DNA from: a virus
Direction: 5' to 3' (one strand)
Virus record (IMG/VR): IMGVR_UViG_3300027743_000001
Location: 1-64,000 of that record
DNA length: 64,000 nucleotides
The notes under the pieces were generated by a model. It did not search any database, was not told the origin of the DNA, and worked only from the letters and a program-made list of their open reading frames with translations. The translations under genes and the position numbers were made by a program. Shown in pieces: positions 25,925 through 37,200 of the stretch. The stretch's first letter is position 1, and every line of letters starts with the position of its first letter.

Positions 25925-26233
25925 ATGAGTGAGAACAAGATCAACCTTGAGCCCATCCCAACCCAGCTTGACACCAAGCCCCGTCACCGGATCTATTTCC
26001 GCCTCTTCTCGGCGGCCCAGCGTCTCGTCGGAGTGCCCGGCATGTCCCCGGCCCAGCGGGTAGAGAACCTTGAGGTCATCCGTGAGAGCCTGCTGGATGC
26101 TCTCGCGATGCTGGAGATCGACATCTCCACTCGTAAGGCTCTGGTTGACATTGAGGCGAACTTCCACCAGACGGCCGAGGAGCCCGAGCCGGCCCAGCCC
26201 GCCGAGGAGGCGGAGACCGAGCCAGACTTCTGA
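25925..26233 (+). CDS. moron-type hypothetical protein within the structural operon
   Basis: 102 residues, AAAGGAG site, own promoter and own terminator, on the strand opposite to the capsid operon. Mostly helical: RIYFRLFSAAQRLVGVPGM, then NLEVIRESLLDALAMLEIDI, ending in an acidic tail (EEPEPAQPAEEAETEPDF). This isolated layout is typical of genes expressed from a prophage, such as immunity or exclusion genes. No DNA-binding motif is obvious. Confidence 0.75.
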   Translation: MSENKINLEPIPTQLDTKPRHRIYFRLFSAAQRLVGVPGMSPAQRVENLEVIRESLLDALAMLEIDISTRKALVDIEANFHQTAEEPEPAQPAEEAETEPDF

Positions 26234-26245
26234 TCCACACGCAGG

Positions 26246-26276
26246 AGCGCCCACCGACTTAGGTCTGGTGGGCGCT
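26246..26276. terminator. bidirectional terminator of the moron
   Basis: AGCGCCCACC, 11-base loop, GGTGGGCGCT, then TCGCTTATT. It directly follows the stop of the moron gene. The T-tract is short, so termination may be partial. Confidence 0.65.
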
Positions 26277-26300
26277 TCGCTTATTGCCTAATGTACCCCC

Positions 26301-26615
26301 ATGAGGCTGAAGTTGCTCCTTGTAGCGCTGCCGCTCTTGTTGCTGGCCAACTGCGCACTGGCTACCCCCCTATCTTCGTGGGGATTCAGGATGCCGAACT
26401 TGGTTGGCACGAACCTGTCAAGTGCTAAGGGTCGGTTGACAGCCCTCGGATTTCCCGCCGAGAACATCGTGGTGTTTGCCGGGGACTCAGCCCCCGACCC
26501 CGTCATGGAATCCCGGTGGGTTGTGGAATCACAAGAACCATCGCCGGGGACGATGGTTCCTGTGTGTGAGGACTGCTATGTGAGCTTGGTGGTCATCCCT
26601 TTGCTGCCCGAATAG
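26301..26615 (+). CDS. lipoprotein with one PASTA-like domain
   Basis: 104 residues. A signal peptide with lipobox LLANC (Cys18) is followed by a single PASTA-type unit: MPNLVGTNLSSAKGRLTALG, then a SRWVVESQEPSPGTMVP segment matching the VxxQ-x-P-x-PGT signature. PASTA domains bind peptidoglycan or muropeptides. A -10-like TAATGT lies 7 bases before the start, so it may be leaderless. Its end overlaps the protease gene tail to tail by 23 bases. A small PASTA lipoprotein could mask or sense the wall at the outside of the membrane. Confidence 0.77.
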   Translation: MRLKLLLVALPLLLLANCALATPLSSWGFRMPNLVGTNLSSAKGRLTALGFPAENIVVFAGDSAPDPVMESRWVVESQEPSPGTMVPVCEDCYVSLVVIPLLPE

Positions 26616-29007
26616 CGTTCACCCGCTCGCGGATCTGCTTCATCCGCTGCTGCCGGGCCGCCTCGCGTGCCCGGGTGACTGCCTCTGACGCCGGCTGCTC
26701 CACGGGTGCCGCCGGCTCCGGCGTGGCTTCCTCCTGCTCGGCCTCCGGCTCCGGGACTGCCTCCACCTCAACCTCATCCGTCTCCGGGAGGGGCTCCGGC
26801 TCCGGGTCGGTCACCACGATCTCCTCAACCGCGTCTTCCTCCGGGGTGAAGAGTGCCGTCTCCACCGCGTTCAGCCTCTCCAGCACAGCTGCGTCGGCTG
26901 TCATGCTCGCCTTGAGCACAGCGAGGGACCGCGCGCCGGCCGCCACCAGTGCAGTTACCGCGCCACTAGCGACCCTGGCCCGAGCGATCGGGAAGCCCGG
27001 CACGTTGACCTGGCAAACCGCGACCAGCTCCAGCGCGCCGTTGATCGGCCGCCAGTCCCCCGATGGAGCCGACGCGCGGAGCGTGCGTACCTGCTCAGGC
27101 TTGATGTCCGGCCGGAGCGCGCCGGCCACCCAGATTCCGAACTTGTCCTCGCCCACGACCACGTCAGCCACTGCACTGGCCGTGTTGTCGTAGTGCGCCA
27201 CCGCGTGCCCAGCGTCCGCGTTCAGCGGTGCGTGGCCGCCGGCCAGTGTCAACTGGCCCACGTTCACGTCCTTGCCGCTGGCCGTGCGCAGGGTGCCAGT
27301 CATGAAGTAGCTGTAGTTCGAGCGGGAGCGCGGCGGTTTGACGCTGCCGGGGAGCCCGATGTGCTGCTGGTGCCAGTCCGCGATGTGGCCGAACACCTGC
27401 CCGTCATCCGTGTGAGTGAGCGGTGTCAACCGGTCCAGCTTCTGATCCTGAAGCCACTCGTCGGGCGGAGCCACGGGGAAGCCGCCGGCCAGGACGGCGC
27501 GCACCAGGCCCACGTCGTCCAGTGCTTCTGTGTAAATGCCGTCCTTCAGCATGTTGACGTTCCTTCCTTGAGTGTCCATCCACGCTCCGGCCACCAGAGC
27601 CGCGAGCACAGCCTGCTCGGTTGACATGGCCGCTGAGGCGTGCACATGCCCACGTCCCCGGCCCCGGCCAGGCCACTTCCCTAGAACCCTCTTGTGGAGG
27701 TTCGCGCAGTAGCCCTCAGCCCGGCCAGGCATGTATTTGTTGAGCTGACGCACGCAGCGCTTGAAGTCCCCCTTGACGCCCCACTTGATCTTGGCAGCGC
27801 CCTTCCCGGATGCCCAGTAGCGCCGGAGCTTCTCGGCCCGTGGGTCCGGGGATACAGCAGCCGTGACTCCGTCGATCTGCGTGATCACGTCAGCCAGCGA
27901 CGGATCATCCAGCTCCACGAGCGGGGGAGGGTTGACGCCGGCCAGCTCCGCCAGTAGCTCGGGGTCATCCACCCATGCCTTCTGGTCATAACGCTGAACT
28001 TTCGGCCCCGGCATGAGCCGGACCAGCGCGATCACAGCGCCGGGATCCAGATCATCGACCACTGCGAACGGGGTCCACTCCTCTTCCTCGGCCTCCGTGT
28101 CAACCGCTGCCGTGAGGGGGGAAACGATGGTGTCGTCCTTGAACGACTTGGCCGCCTTCTTATACAGACCGTTGACCCGAGACTTGATCTTGTTCTGGTC
28201 AGCCTGCGGGATCTTGACTCCGCCCCGGGCGCCGGAGAGAGCACCGGCCACCGCCGCCAAAGCGGAGTACACGATCTTGAGGTCCCCGTTGATCACGTCT
28301 GCGAACGGGAGTTTCCAGGCCGCCTGCGTCTGTGGGTCCGCGTCAGGGTCTCGGTAGAGGAATCCCTGCCCGAGCTTGCTCGTGTCGTAGGTGCCGTCCG
28401 CCTTGCGAGCCCGGGAGAACAGCCGGTTGGTGGCCGCGTCTCCGTCCCACTTCCGGCTGCGGTCCGCAAACGGCAGATCCGTGGAGCCGCTCACCGAGGA
28501 CAGGAGAGCTAGGTCCGGGTGCCCTGAGTGCAGAAATGCCGAGGGAGCCAGCCATGCTTGCGGGGTGTAGCACCTCAGAGCCAGGCCCTCCGCCCCCGCC
28601 AGGAGAGCATCAGCCAGGTCCACAGCGTCTGGCATGGTGAGCAGGATCAGGGGGTCAGAGCCCTCCCAGGGATCCCAGGCGCCGGCCGCCGTCAGCACTT
28701 CGTAGGAAGCTTCCCCCACTCGCCGGACCAGCTGCCGATAGAGCATGTCGTCGGCCGGGTCCGCCGTGGCGTAGAACCCGACGTCCTCACAGTCCGAGTC
28801 GGGGCAGGAGAGTGTGTCCCGCGCCGGCCGGCTCAATGCCGAAAGGGCGGACTCCAGAGTGTCGTCCGCCCACTTGCCACTTTCACCGCCAGACGCAGAG
28901 AGCGCCAGCAGCTGCCAGGCTCCCACTTCGTGCTGGCTAACTTCCTCACGTAGGCGCCGAGGAACCGGGTAAGCCTTGTTATATCCACACATGACTAGTG
29001 ATGTCAT
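26593..29007 (-). CDS. capsid maturation protease, long form
   Basis: 804 residues. The protease domain is near residues 480-660: GQVFGHIADWHQQHIGLPGS, then RSRSNYSYFMTGTL, VGQLTLAGGHAPLNADAG, VAHYDNTASAVADVVVGE and the IWVAGALRPDIKPEQVRTLR block, diagnostic of actinophage capsid proteases. Upstream, residues 1-450 are a long extra region including LPFADVINGDLKIVYSALAA and a PQADQNKIKSRVNGLYKKA segment also seen in such proteases. The C-terminus is an acidic Pro/Glu-rich coil, like a scaffold. It lies before the capsid gene, as expected. Confidence 0.83.
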   Translation of the reverse strand: MTSLVMCGYNKAYPVPRRLREEVSQHEVGAWQLLALSASGGESGKWADDTLESALSALSRPARDTLSCPDSDCEDVGFYATADPADDMLYRQLVRRVGEASYEVLTAAGAWDPWEGSDPLILLTMPDAVDLADALLAGAEGLALRCYTPQAWLAPSAFLHSGHPDLALLSSVSGSTDLPFADRSRKWDGDAATNRLFSRARKADGTYDTSKLGQGFLYRDPDADPQTQAAWKLPFADVINGDLKIVYSALAAVAGALSGARGGVKIPQADQNKIKSRVNGLYKKAAKSFKDDTIVSPLTAAVDTEAEEEEWTPFAVVDDLDPGAVIALVRLMPGPKVQRYDQKAWVDDPELLAELAGVNPPPLVELDDPSLADVITQIDGVTAAVSPDPRAEKLRRYWASGKGAAKIKWGVKGDFKRCVRQLNKYMPGRAEGYCANLHKRVLGKWPGRGRGRGHVHASAAMSTEQAVLAALVAGAWMDTQGRNVNMLKDGIYTEALDDVGLVRAVLAGGFPVAPPDEWLQDQKLDRLTPLTHTDDGQVFGHIADWHQQHIGLPGSVKPPRSRSNYSYFMTGTLRTASGKDVNVGQLTLAGGHAPLNADAGHAVAHYDNTASAVADVVVGEDKFGIWVAGALRPDIKPEQVRTLRASAPSGDWRPINGALELVAVCQVNVPGFPIARARVASGAVTALVAAGARSLAVLKASMTADAAVLERLNAVETALFTPEEDAVEEIVVTDPEPEPLPETDEVEVEAVPEPEAEQEEATPEPAAPVEQPASEAVTRAREAARQQRMKQIRERVNAIRAAKG

Positions 29008-29035
29008 GATGTTGCCTCCCAGTGCCTCTCTGGCC

Positions 29036-29269
29036 CTAGACTTTCGTGTTGTCCTTGATCCACTCGTTCACGGTAGCTTCGTCGGTCTCTTTCCATCCTG
29101 GCTCATCGTGGATCTCCAGGAACAGCCGATCTTGATCTTCCTGCCACTTCCCATCTTTCCAGAACTCGGTCTCCGTGGTTTTCGGCCAGCCCCAGCGAGC
29201 CACTAACAGCGGCTCTCCGGTCTGTTTGCTCTTGTACATGAACCATGCTGTCGGTTCCATCACCATCAT
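29036..29269 (-). CDS. small acidic protein, candidate immunity gene
   Basis: 77 residues from ATG 29269, overlapping the stop of the RelA/SpoT-like gene as ATGA. Trp-rich and acidic (WFMYKSKQTGEPLLVARWGW, then a DEPGWKETDEATVNEWI end). It matches no family I know. Its position immediately after a structural gene with a toxin-like C-terminus is where immunity genes of polymorphic toxins sit, so neutralising that domain in the producing cell is a reasonable but unproven role. Confidence 0.6.
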   Translation of the reverse strand: MMVMEPTAWFMYKSKQTGEPLLVARWGWPKTTETEFWKDGKWQEDQDRLFLEIHDEPGWKETDEATVNEWIKDNTKV

Positions 29270-31290
29270 CCTCTCATCACTGCTGCTACATTTCCTACAT
29301 CGGCAGGACGCTCCAAGGGTTTAGAGATTTCGAACATCTGCCGCTCCAGCTCCTCCCAGGGTGGGCTGTGCTTTACCAGCTTCCGCTGCCGCTCGTAGAG
29401 CAAATGCTGCCTGTCCTTGGCCCGTTGGGACTCAGGGGTGTGGAACTGGAGTTCAAACCGATGTCCATCGGGACCGGTGATGTCGGCGTTAATGCCCTTG
29501 TAAGCGCGTCCCTCGTTATTCCAGGAGTTGCTGACATCTACGTCATAGCCCTTGGCTCTCAGCTCGTTGATCACCCGCTGAGCGTTGGCCCCGAAGTTCT
29601 CCGGGTCATAATGCAGAGTATACCGCAAGGCATCACCGATCTCACCAGCGGCCTGCTCAGGCCCGCCGGGCAGCTTGGCCCCCTTGCTTGCGATCTTCCG
29701 GACTAGGCTGCCCTCAGTCTTCAGCCTGAACTCGCCGCCGTAGAACTGTCCATTGTCTCCGATGATCTTGCTCGGGTCATAGTCGAGACCATCAACACCG
29801 CTGATCTCACTAAGCAGGCGACTAACTACCGGTTCATCGGCCTCTACGCCAGCCAGGATCTTCCTAGCCTCGTCTTGACTCTCTGCTCCTCTTGTCACAA
29901 GCGAACGACCTGTTTCCTGCGCCCCAGTGTTCACGGGTTTTTTGTTCCTCAAGATCGCAATAGCTCGTGGAGCGTCTGAAAGTTTGTCTACGATCTGCTG
30001 TGTAGGGATTATCTCGGGGAACCCGGCTGCCGGGTCGGCTGCTTTGGGATTGCCTAGGGCATCCACGTATTCGAGCTTGGCCCCGTTCGGGGTTAGGTCA
30101 ACCACCTGTGCCCGACGCCGGGCGGCGCTGCGATCACCAGGGAGTGAGTCCGGATCGGAGAACACGTTCACCATGCCGAACTTCTCGATGAACTTCCCAT
30201 CCTTGCCACGGGGGTGCAGCCAATCTCTCCAGTCGATGGCCGCGATGATGGCCGGGTGATCCAGCAGCCTGTGCTCCCGCGCCCGCATGATGAAGGATCC
30301 GAAGAACCCCAGCGGCTCCGTGCCGTTGACGCACAGCTGCACGTATTGCTTGGCAGCAGCCACGACAGCTGACGCTGCCGTGGCTTCCTCAAAAGGGAGG
30401 ATGACCCCGTCATCAGCAGTAGGGAACTCCGGGAGCACCTCCGGGGCCACCTTACCCAGCTGCCACTCCTGCGGGATCTTGTCTAGCGCGCCGAGAGCAT
30501 GAGCCCGTTTGACCACGTACCACCGGCTATCAGGGTGCATGATGGCGTAGCGCACGGCTATCGGGAGATCTTCCGCCCGGTTGACAGAAGGGATGCTGTT
30601 ACCTGCTGCCACGACTGCGGTCTCCTGTTCAAGCGGTGCCGGAACCTCTCCCGGCATCTCGATGGTCTCTACCTCGCCCTGCGTCTTGGTGGGCAGGTCT
30701 GCCACGCTGACCGTTGTGCCGCTGGCATCGCCCGCGTCCCACACCGCCAGGGCGGACGGGGCAACCTGCACCAGTGACATGTCATCCAGAGCCGTGTTGC
30801 CCTCAGGGAGCAGGATCCACTCCCCGTCATACCGCACGTAGGCTCCCATGCCCGTCTCGATAATCAGTGTGACTACTGTGTTGTCGGGTGCGACCACAGC
30901 GTCCAGTTGGAGTGCCAACATTCCTCCCCTCATTATGTGAGCCTCAACCACTGCGAGCGGCTGCGGTACACCGGCGTCTGGTGCCATGGTCACTGCGTCA
31001 TATGGATCCAGCGGTCGGATCCGTAGTGTCTCATCCGCTGCCTCAGGGTTTGAGAAGATGGCCGTCGCCGTCAGGACACCGCCGCCCATGTCAACCGGCT
31101 CGGAGATAAAGGTGCCCCGGGTGTTGTCCTCATCTTCATCCCACACCAGCATGAGACCGTTGTCGCCGGTCTGAATCTCGACGTTGGCCCCGTAGCGGAT
31201 CGAGGTCGTGTCGTACCGCGCCGAGGTGACCGGATCAGTCCTGTGGATGGTCACCTCGATGATGGCCGGATTAGGGACTCTCATGATCAC
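29266..31290 (-). CDS. virion-associated protein with C-terminal RelA/SpoT-like synthetase domain
   Basis: 674 residues from a GTG at 31290. Residues 1-200 are beta-rich structural sequence; residues 340-375 hold the WRDWLHPRGKDGKFIEKFG motif also present in the giant neighbour (EPWEHPRGADGRFINKFG), so both share a structural module. Residues 525-650 resemble an RSH synthetase: EGSLVRKIASKGAK as ATP loop, EIGDALRYTL for the conserved D-x-R, YKGIN for the Y-x-S-x-H position and FELQFHTPES for the EIQ-x-RT strand. The His of YxSxH is replaced by Asn. Such enzymes pyrophosphorylate GDP, ATP or tRNA and arrest growth. Domain call is by motif only. Confidence 0.68.
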   Translation of the reverse strand: MIMRVPNPAIIEVTIHRTDPVTSARYDTTSIRYGANVEIQTGDNGLMLVWDEDEDNTRGTFISEPVDMGGGVLTATAIFSNPEAADETLRIRPLDPYDAVTMAPDAGVPQPLAVVEAHIMRGGMLALQLDAVVAPDNTVVTLIIETGMGAYVRYDGEWILLPEGNTALDDMSLVQVAPSALAVWDAGDASGTTVSVADLPTKTQGEVETIEMPGEVPAPLEQETAVVAAGNSIPSVNRAEDLPIAVRYAIMHPDSRWYVVKRAHALGALDKIPQEWQLGKVAPEVLPEFPTADDGVILPFEEATAASAVVAAAKQYVQLCVNGTEPLGFFGSFIMRAREHRLLDHPAIIAAIDWRDWLHPRGKDGKFIEKFGMVNVFSDPDSLPGDRSAARRRAQVVDLTPNGAKLEYVDALGNPKAADPAAGFPEIIPTQQIVDKLSDAPRAIAILRNKKPVNTGAQETGRSLVTRGAESQDEARKILAGVEADEPVVSRLLSEISGVDGLDYDPSKIIGDNGQFYGGEFRLKTEGSLVRKIASKGAKLPGGPEQAAGEIGDALRYTLHYDPENFGANAQRVINELRAKGYDVDVSNSWNNEGRAYKGINADITGPDGHRFELQFHTPESQRAKDRQHLLYERQRKLVKHSPPWEELERQMFEISKPLERPADVGNVAAVMRG

Positions 31291-34200
31291 ACCTCATAGC
31301 TTTCCGGCAGATCGAGCAAGTTGCGGAGGTTCGGAGGCATGTACACGGGAGGCAGATCGGATGGCCGCATGGTCTTGGCCTTGGCTATGGTGACGATGTA
31401 CCGCTCTAGCGGAACCCCGTTGATAGAGACAATCCCCTTGGCCTTCAGCTTCGCGATGGCCGAGTCGACTTCTTTCTGGCTCGGAGCCGCGATCATGCTG
31501 GCCTGCTCCGGAGCGATGCCACCGCTAATGTAGTAGTCCTTGATGTTCTCCCATACCGTAAGGCTCCGCATGATGTTGCTGCCATTGTCAGGATTCCCGT
31601 ACACATCCTCCAAGGAACCGCGCATGTCACCGATGCGACCGTAGAGAGCCTCAGGGTGGTGGTAAATCATGAGTCCACCGGAGATATATACAGCCTGGTC
31701 GTTGTGGTCCGGGAGGTAGTTGTACTTCTTGGCTGAGGCATAGGCGCCATGTCCGGCGTACACGCTGGAATCGTGGACTGCGGACTGCCCGAGTCCCTTA
31801 CCAGTGGGAGCGTCCACGGCGCCCTGAAGCCGTTTGGTCATGCTGTTGACGTTGCCATACAGTGCTGTAGACGCAATGACATCCGCGTTGTTGCGCTTCG
31901 TGCCTTTGACCACAAGGTTCATCTTGCTCTTAGCCTTCATGGCAGCGATGGCTCGCTCAGACCAGAAGTAGGAAACCTTACCGATCGACTCATCAACGCC
32001 CACTCGAACGTCCTGCCAGCCCAGATCAGTGATACCCATCCACTCTCCGGCCTTCTTGAACATCTGCTCATCCGACATGCCCTGTGTGTTGTCAGCGTTG
32101 GCCTGGTCGAAGCTGACCATAGTGGACAGGAAGACCCGCGCCTGCTGCTTGGCCGAAGACTGCGTCATGGGGGAGTAACCACCCAGGCCCAGCTCAGCCA
32201 TGGCCGCCGAAAGATCCCCATCGGTTGCACCCTCAGGAAGGAAGATGTTGGTCATTCCAAACCGGGAGTCATTCTTGTACTCGCTGGCCGGGTCGATCAC
32301 CTCTATGACAACCCCGTTGCTAGCTACCAGCCGCACATTGCGGGACGTGCCGAAGTCAGGAAATGCACTCTTCGCCAACGGGACACCCTGTCCCGGCTCC
32401 ACATACAAGGTCCCGTCCGCCTGCATGCCAGACAGGCCGCCGTCTTGGGCGACGGTCCATCCCCTGGCCTGTGCCGACTGGCTCAATGAGAACTGGCCGG
32501 TCTGAAGTACCTTGATCTTGGTGGGGTCCCACGCGGTCACGGTGTAGGTGTGACCAGCAGACCACGGGGTAGTGACCGTGGACCCATCAGACAGGCTCTT
32601 GAAGGTCACTATCTTGCCGCCGGTAGCCGCGTCGTCCTGCACGTCCACCACTTCGTAGTTCGGCGGGTTGACGCCAGAGTTGTCCGGCCGCCACTGGCTC
32701 TTGAGTTCCGGCTGGCTGCTGCTTGAAGGCCGGATAGATACCCTCTCGCCTACCGCGATGCTCTCCGTAGGCTTCTTGGTGCGTACCCAGTCGCCCTGCT
32801 CCTGTGTGTCACCACTAGCCAGGTTGCTGGCAAAGGTCGCACGCTGCTCCTTGGAGAGAGCGAAGATCACCCGGTTGTACTTCTTACCGGACGGCCCGAT
32901 CGCGCGGGTCGTGAACATCTCCCCACCCCGGATGCCGGTGGAGTTGGTGACGATCGCCCGCTGCTTGCCGTCCTGCAAGGTCTTGCCCAGCGCCTCGGCC
33001 GGCGTGTCAACCGCCAGCGCCATTCCCTTAGGAACCTCCAACGGGGCCAGCGGCGCCTGGTAAGGGCCGTACTCTTCCGTGTCGAGCCGGAGCGCCGTGA
33101 CCAGCCGTGTCGACTTCTCTCCGCTGCTGGTGAGGACCACCGCGCTCTGCTTGTTCTTGCTGAGGCTGATGATCTTGCCGTGCATCGGACCCTTGCCGGT
33201 GACGTGCATGCCCGCCGTAGGGATGTAGCCGTCCTTGGTGAGCGGGCCGCCCCACGCCAGCACCACGTCCTCACTAGGTGCGCCCGGCAGGCTGGGCTTT
33301 GGCTCGGCAACGGGAGGCTTAGCCGCGTAGACGGCATAGTTAGACGGCATCTTGTTGGTGAGGAACATGGAGTGCTTGCCTTGGTCAACTGCTACGGCGC
33401 CAGGCTCATGCCCCACAGAGTAGTGGTGGAAATCTATAAACTCACCATCTATCTGCACCATCTGCATGTATTCATTGGGCTTGTGGGGGTCCCCATAGGA
33501 CACATAAATCCAGTCCCCAGGCTTCAGGTCCATACCCTTGAAGTCGGAGGCTAGGGTGATCTCCATGGTGCTCGGGTGGGGTGCCCCGATCGCGTCGTTG
33601 GCACCAGAGGCTGCCGTCTGAGGGAAGGCGCTCGGAGGAGCAACTGACAGGTCAACCTTCTGCATGCCGGAGAAGTTGCTGCCATAGACTGCGAACTCAG
33701 CTTTCTCTAGCTTCTTGGTTTCGTAGTCCTGGTAGAGCTGGTACATGAGCGGGTCGTCGGGGTCCGCGTTCGGGTCCGACACATAGACGTTGTACAGGGT
33801 CTTGTAGAGCTGCTCACCCGGCTGAAGCTCATACGTCTTGCCGTTGAACTCAATCCCAGTGACTGCCTCGACATCAACTATCTGCGGGCTGGCACTGACC
33901 GGACCAGGCCCGGAGAGGTCCGGGGGAGTCAGTGCGTCGTACTCTCCCAGCGTTCCCTGCGCGACAGACATCTTGGCATCACCGATGCCGCCCTGCGCGA
34001 GGAAAGCCAGCACAGTGGACTCGTCATGGCCAACAGTGGTGTTGATAGTTCCGTCAGCGGAAATCGCGTTGTACTTGCCATCGGGCTGCTTGACCAGGTA
34101 CTGATCCGGGATCGTCGGAGTCTGGATCTTGATGACGATGTCATCCGGCTGAGTCGTCAAGCCGTTGAACGTGCCGCCCGTAGGTCCGACATTCGGGTCG

Positions 34201-37200
34201 GGGTTGAACAGCTTGTTGAACATCCCTTGAACGGAGGGGGCTTCAGCATCAGAAGCAGCCTGCGTGGGGAAGGGGGGCGGGTCACCCTCCGCCTGGTGGA
34301 CCAACGTCTTCTTGTCGTTCGGCACCAGCCCCATGACGTGATGGGTGATGGAGGCGCCGCCCAGCTGGCCGTCATCCTTGATCGGCCACCAGGATGCACC
34401 GGGAGCGGACTGGATGTAGTAGGTGTTTGAGTCAGATATGTAGACAACAGACTCCCAGCTGCTTACCTCATAGAAGCTGTTGATCTTATCGCCAGTGGCA
34501 ACCTGATCCGGCACAGCAGGGGCGATGTCAACCACGTCAACCTGGTTGCTGAACGGGTCATGGTAGAGGTTGACCTGGTAAGGGCTGCCGTCTGAGTTGT
34601 ACTTGTTGACGGTCGTGCTTACATCAATGGAGTCATCACCGTCTATGTGGTACCAGTTGGAGCTGGCCGGAGAGGCGATGTAATACTCATTGCCGATCTT
34701 GGCAACCTGGTTTCCGGACTGAACGGATACCTTGTACCCGTTCGGGAGAGTCAACTCCTCAGTGCCGGTCCCCTGGTGGAAGTTCTTCAGGCCCATGGGA
34801 CCCTCTTGGTCGCCATCACCGACCCACGTGCCGCCCGTTCCGGCAGCGTTCACTGTCCACATCTGCCAGCCGGAAGTGGTGTGCCGACGCCAGAAGGTGC
34901 CCGACCCAGAGACAAAGATCGGATACTTCGCGTCGTCGTACTTGAGCGCCTGGTTGAGTGCCCAGCCGGCCGCGTCCTGGCCCTGGTTGCCGGTCAGCTT
35001 GTGGTCGTTTGTGGTACCCGGCCCGGCCTTCAGCTTCGTGGCCATATCATTAGCCGCGTCGATCTGGCCCTGCGTCAACTCAGCATCTATGTAGTCGGAC
35101 CCCTTACGGGTCACCCGGATACTCACGTTCGGGCCGAAGTCCTGTTTGGACAGGAGCTGAGGTGAAACTGTGCCAGCGTCGACTACTACAGCTACCTTGT
35201 CATCTCCCAGAGGCAGGTTGTTCTCCACCACGACGAATAGGTACTGGCCAGCTTCAACCTCATCTCCCGGTTCCAGGTGGGGGATGATCTGGTGAGCCGG
35301 AAGATAGGCACCGTCCTCATCGAAGATGCTGGTTTCGGTCTTCTCCACGAGCGGAGCATCTGCGTCGTACGTACCAACGGTGCCATCTGAGAAGGCCAGG
35401 TAAACAAGACTAGACCCTTCAGGGGCATCCACAAAGGTGACCACTACGACGTCATCGCCGTTGTGCACCGACTCGCCCGGCTTCAGTCCCTGCGCGGGGA
35501 CCATCGGGCCGCCGTGCGGACCCGTCGCCCCCGCAGACTCCGGCAAACCAGAAGACTCCGGGATGACCGTGGGGGTCGTGTCAACCGTGAAGTCATTCAG
35601 GACAGTTTTCAGTACGGTGAATGGAGTTTCGTTCTTGTCTATCATCCGCACCGTCGTGTCGGTGATAGCGATGATCTCGTAGCTGTTGTCGGGGCTACTG
35701 ATCGGGCTGACCTTGTGGCCGACCTTCAGCACGCCACTGTCGATCCAGGCCGCCAGCGTCTTCGCCTCATCCACCTGGCTGACGGCCGTGACCGCCGGAG
35801 CCATGGGGGAAGGTGGCTCCGGCACCGATACCGGCTCAGGCTCAGGCTCCGGAGTCGTGTCAACCGTCGCTCCGGCTTCCTCCGTGATGGTCACCGTGCT
35901 GACTGACTTACGCTTGCGGACGCCGGACGTGTTCTCGATGAACACGAACTTGCCGTCCGGGGAGATCATCACGATCTTGCCCTGGTGGCCGTCCTTGGCC
36001 AACGCCGTCATGCCGAGCTTAGGAACCTTGCCGTCCCCCGTCATCGGGGTCTTGGCGCCCACCACGTTGGCCGCCGGGGTCTTGCCAGGCTGCGTCAGGG
36101 TTGACGCCGCCTTCATCAGCTCCTTGCCGTCTTCGTCCTTGACGACAGCGCTGTAGCCCTTCTTCTTGACGTAGGTGTAGGTCTTCCCGTCCTTCTTGGA
36201 GACCACCTTCGCACCGGGTCCGGCCTCGGTACCGTCACCCAGAAGCATGCCCTTGTCATCGCTAACGACAGACTTAGCCTGCGCCTCGGCCGCCGCCTTG
36301 ATGTCTTCCTTGACCTGCGTCTCTACGGTGGCAGCCATGCCGGTCTTCTGCGGCGGTTCCGATATCTCCACCTCAGGCTCCGGGACGGGCACCGGCTCCA
36401 GCAGCTGGACGATCTCCTCCACCTCGGCCTCGGCAGCCTCGGGGAGGTTCGGCTTCTGCGCTTCCGGCGGAGGCGGATCCCAGCGCTCCACGATGTAGGG
36501 GCCGGATCCCAGGGCGTAGGTGTCCAGGATTACCGATGTGGTGTTTCCCTTGTCCCGAAGCATGACCTTCTTTTTGGCGGGGGAAACTCCCATCACCTCA
36601 TAGGTGTGGCCGTTCGGGTCGGTGATCGTGTCCCCGCGCTCGAACTTGATGGTGTGAAGATCAGCAGCATCCAGAGCGGCGCCATGGTGTGGCCGTTCCA
36701 GGTTGGTCAACGGGCTCTGGTAGTGGACATCCGTCTTAGAGCCGTACTTGTCCTTCAAGGCCCATCGCTGGTCTTGCAGCTCGTCCGGCTCCATCAGGCT
36801 GCCGTCAGTCAGGTCAACGCCGATCCTGATAGTTCCCGATCCGATCCGGACGTAGTCGCCAGGTGACGCCATATCCAGAGCTTGTCCGAGGTTCATCGGG
36901 AACCACTTGCGGGACAGGCCGTTGTTCTCGGCTACGTCCGGGACGTTTATCGGCTTGGAGGCTTCCGGAAGCGGGAGTCCATAGTGGTCAGCAATGTACC
37001 TACGGCGCGACTTGAGCGTGTCAGCCAGGGACTGAGGTAGTCCACGCTCAGAAACCAGGTCATCAATTTCTTCCGGAGAGATAGCCAGAACCCGGACGGC
37101 GCCATCCAGCTCATCCTCCTTAGGCATCACGTTCTCGCCGAAGATGGCAGCCTTCTTACCGGACCGCATGGTCTCCAGCTCCATCACCTTGTTACCGAAG

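Noticed and set aside
31287-32000. ADP-ribosyltransferase call for the C-terminus of the giant protein
   Set aside because: No clear R-S-E or H-Y-E motif set could be read, so the domain is left unassigned.
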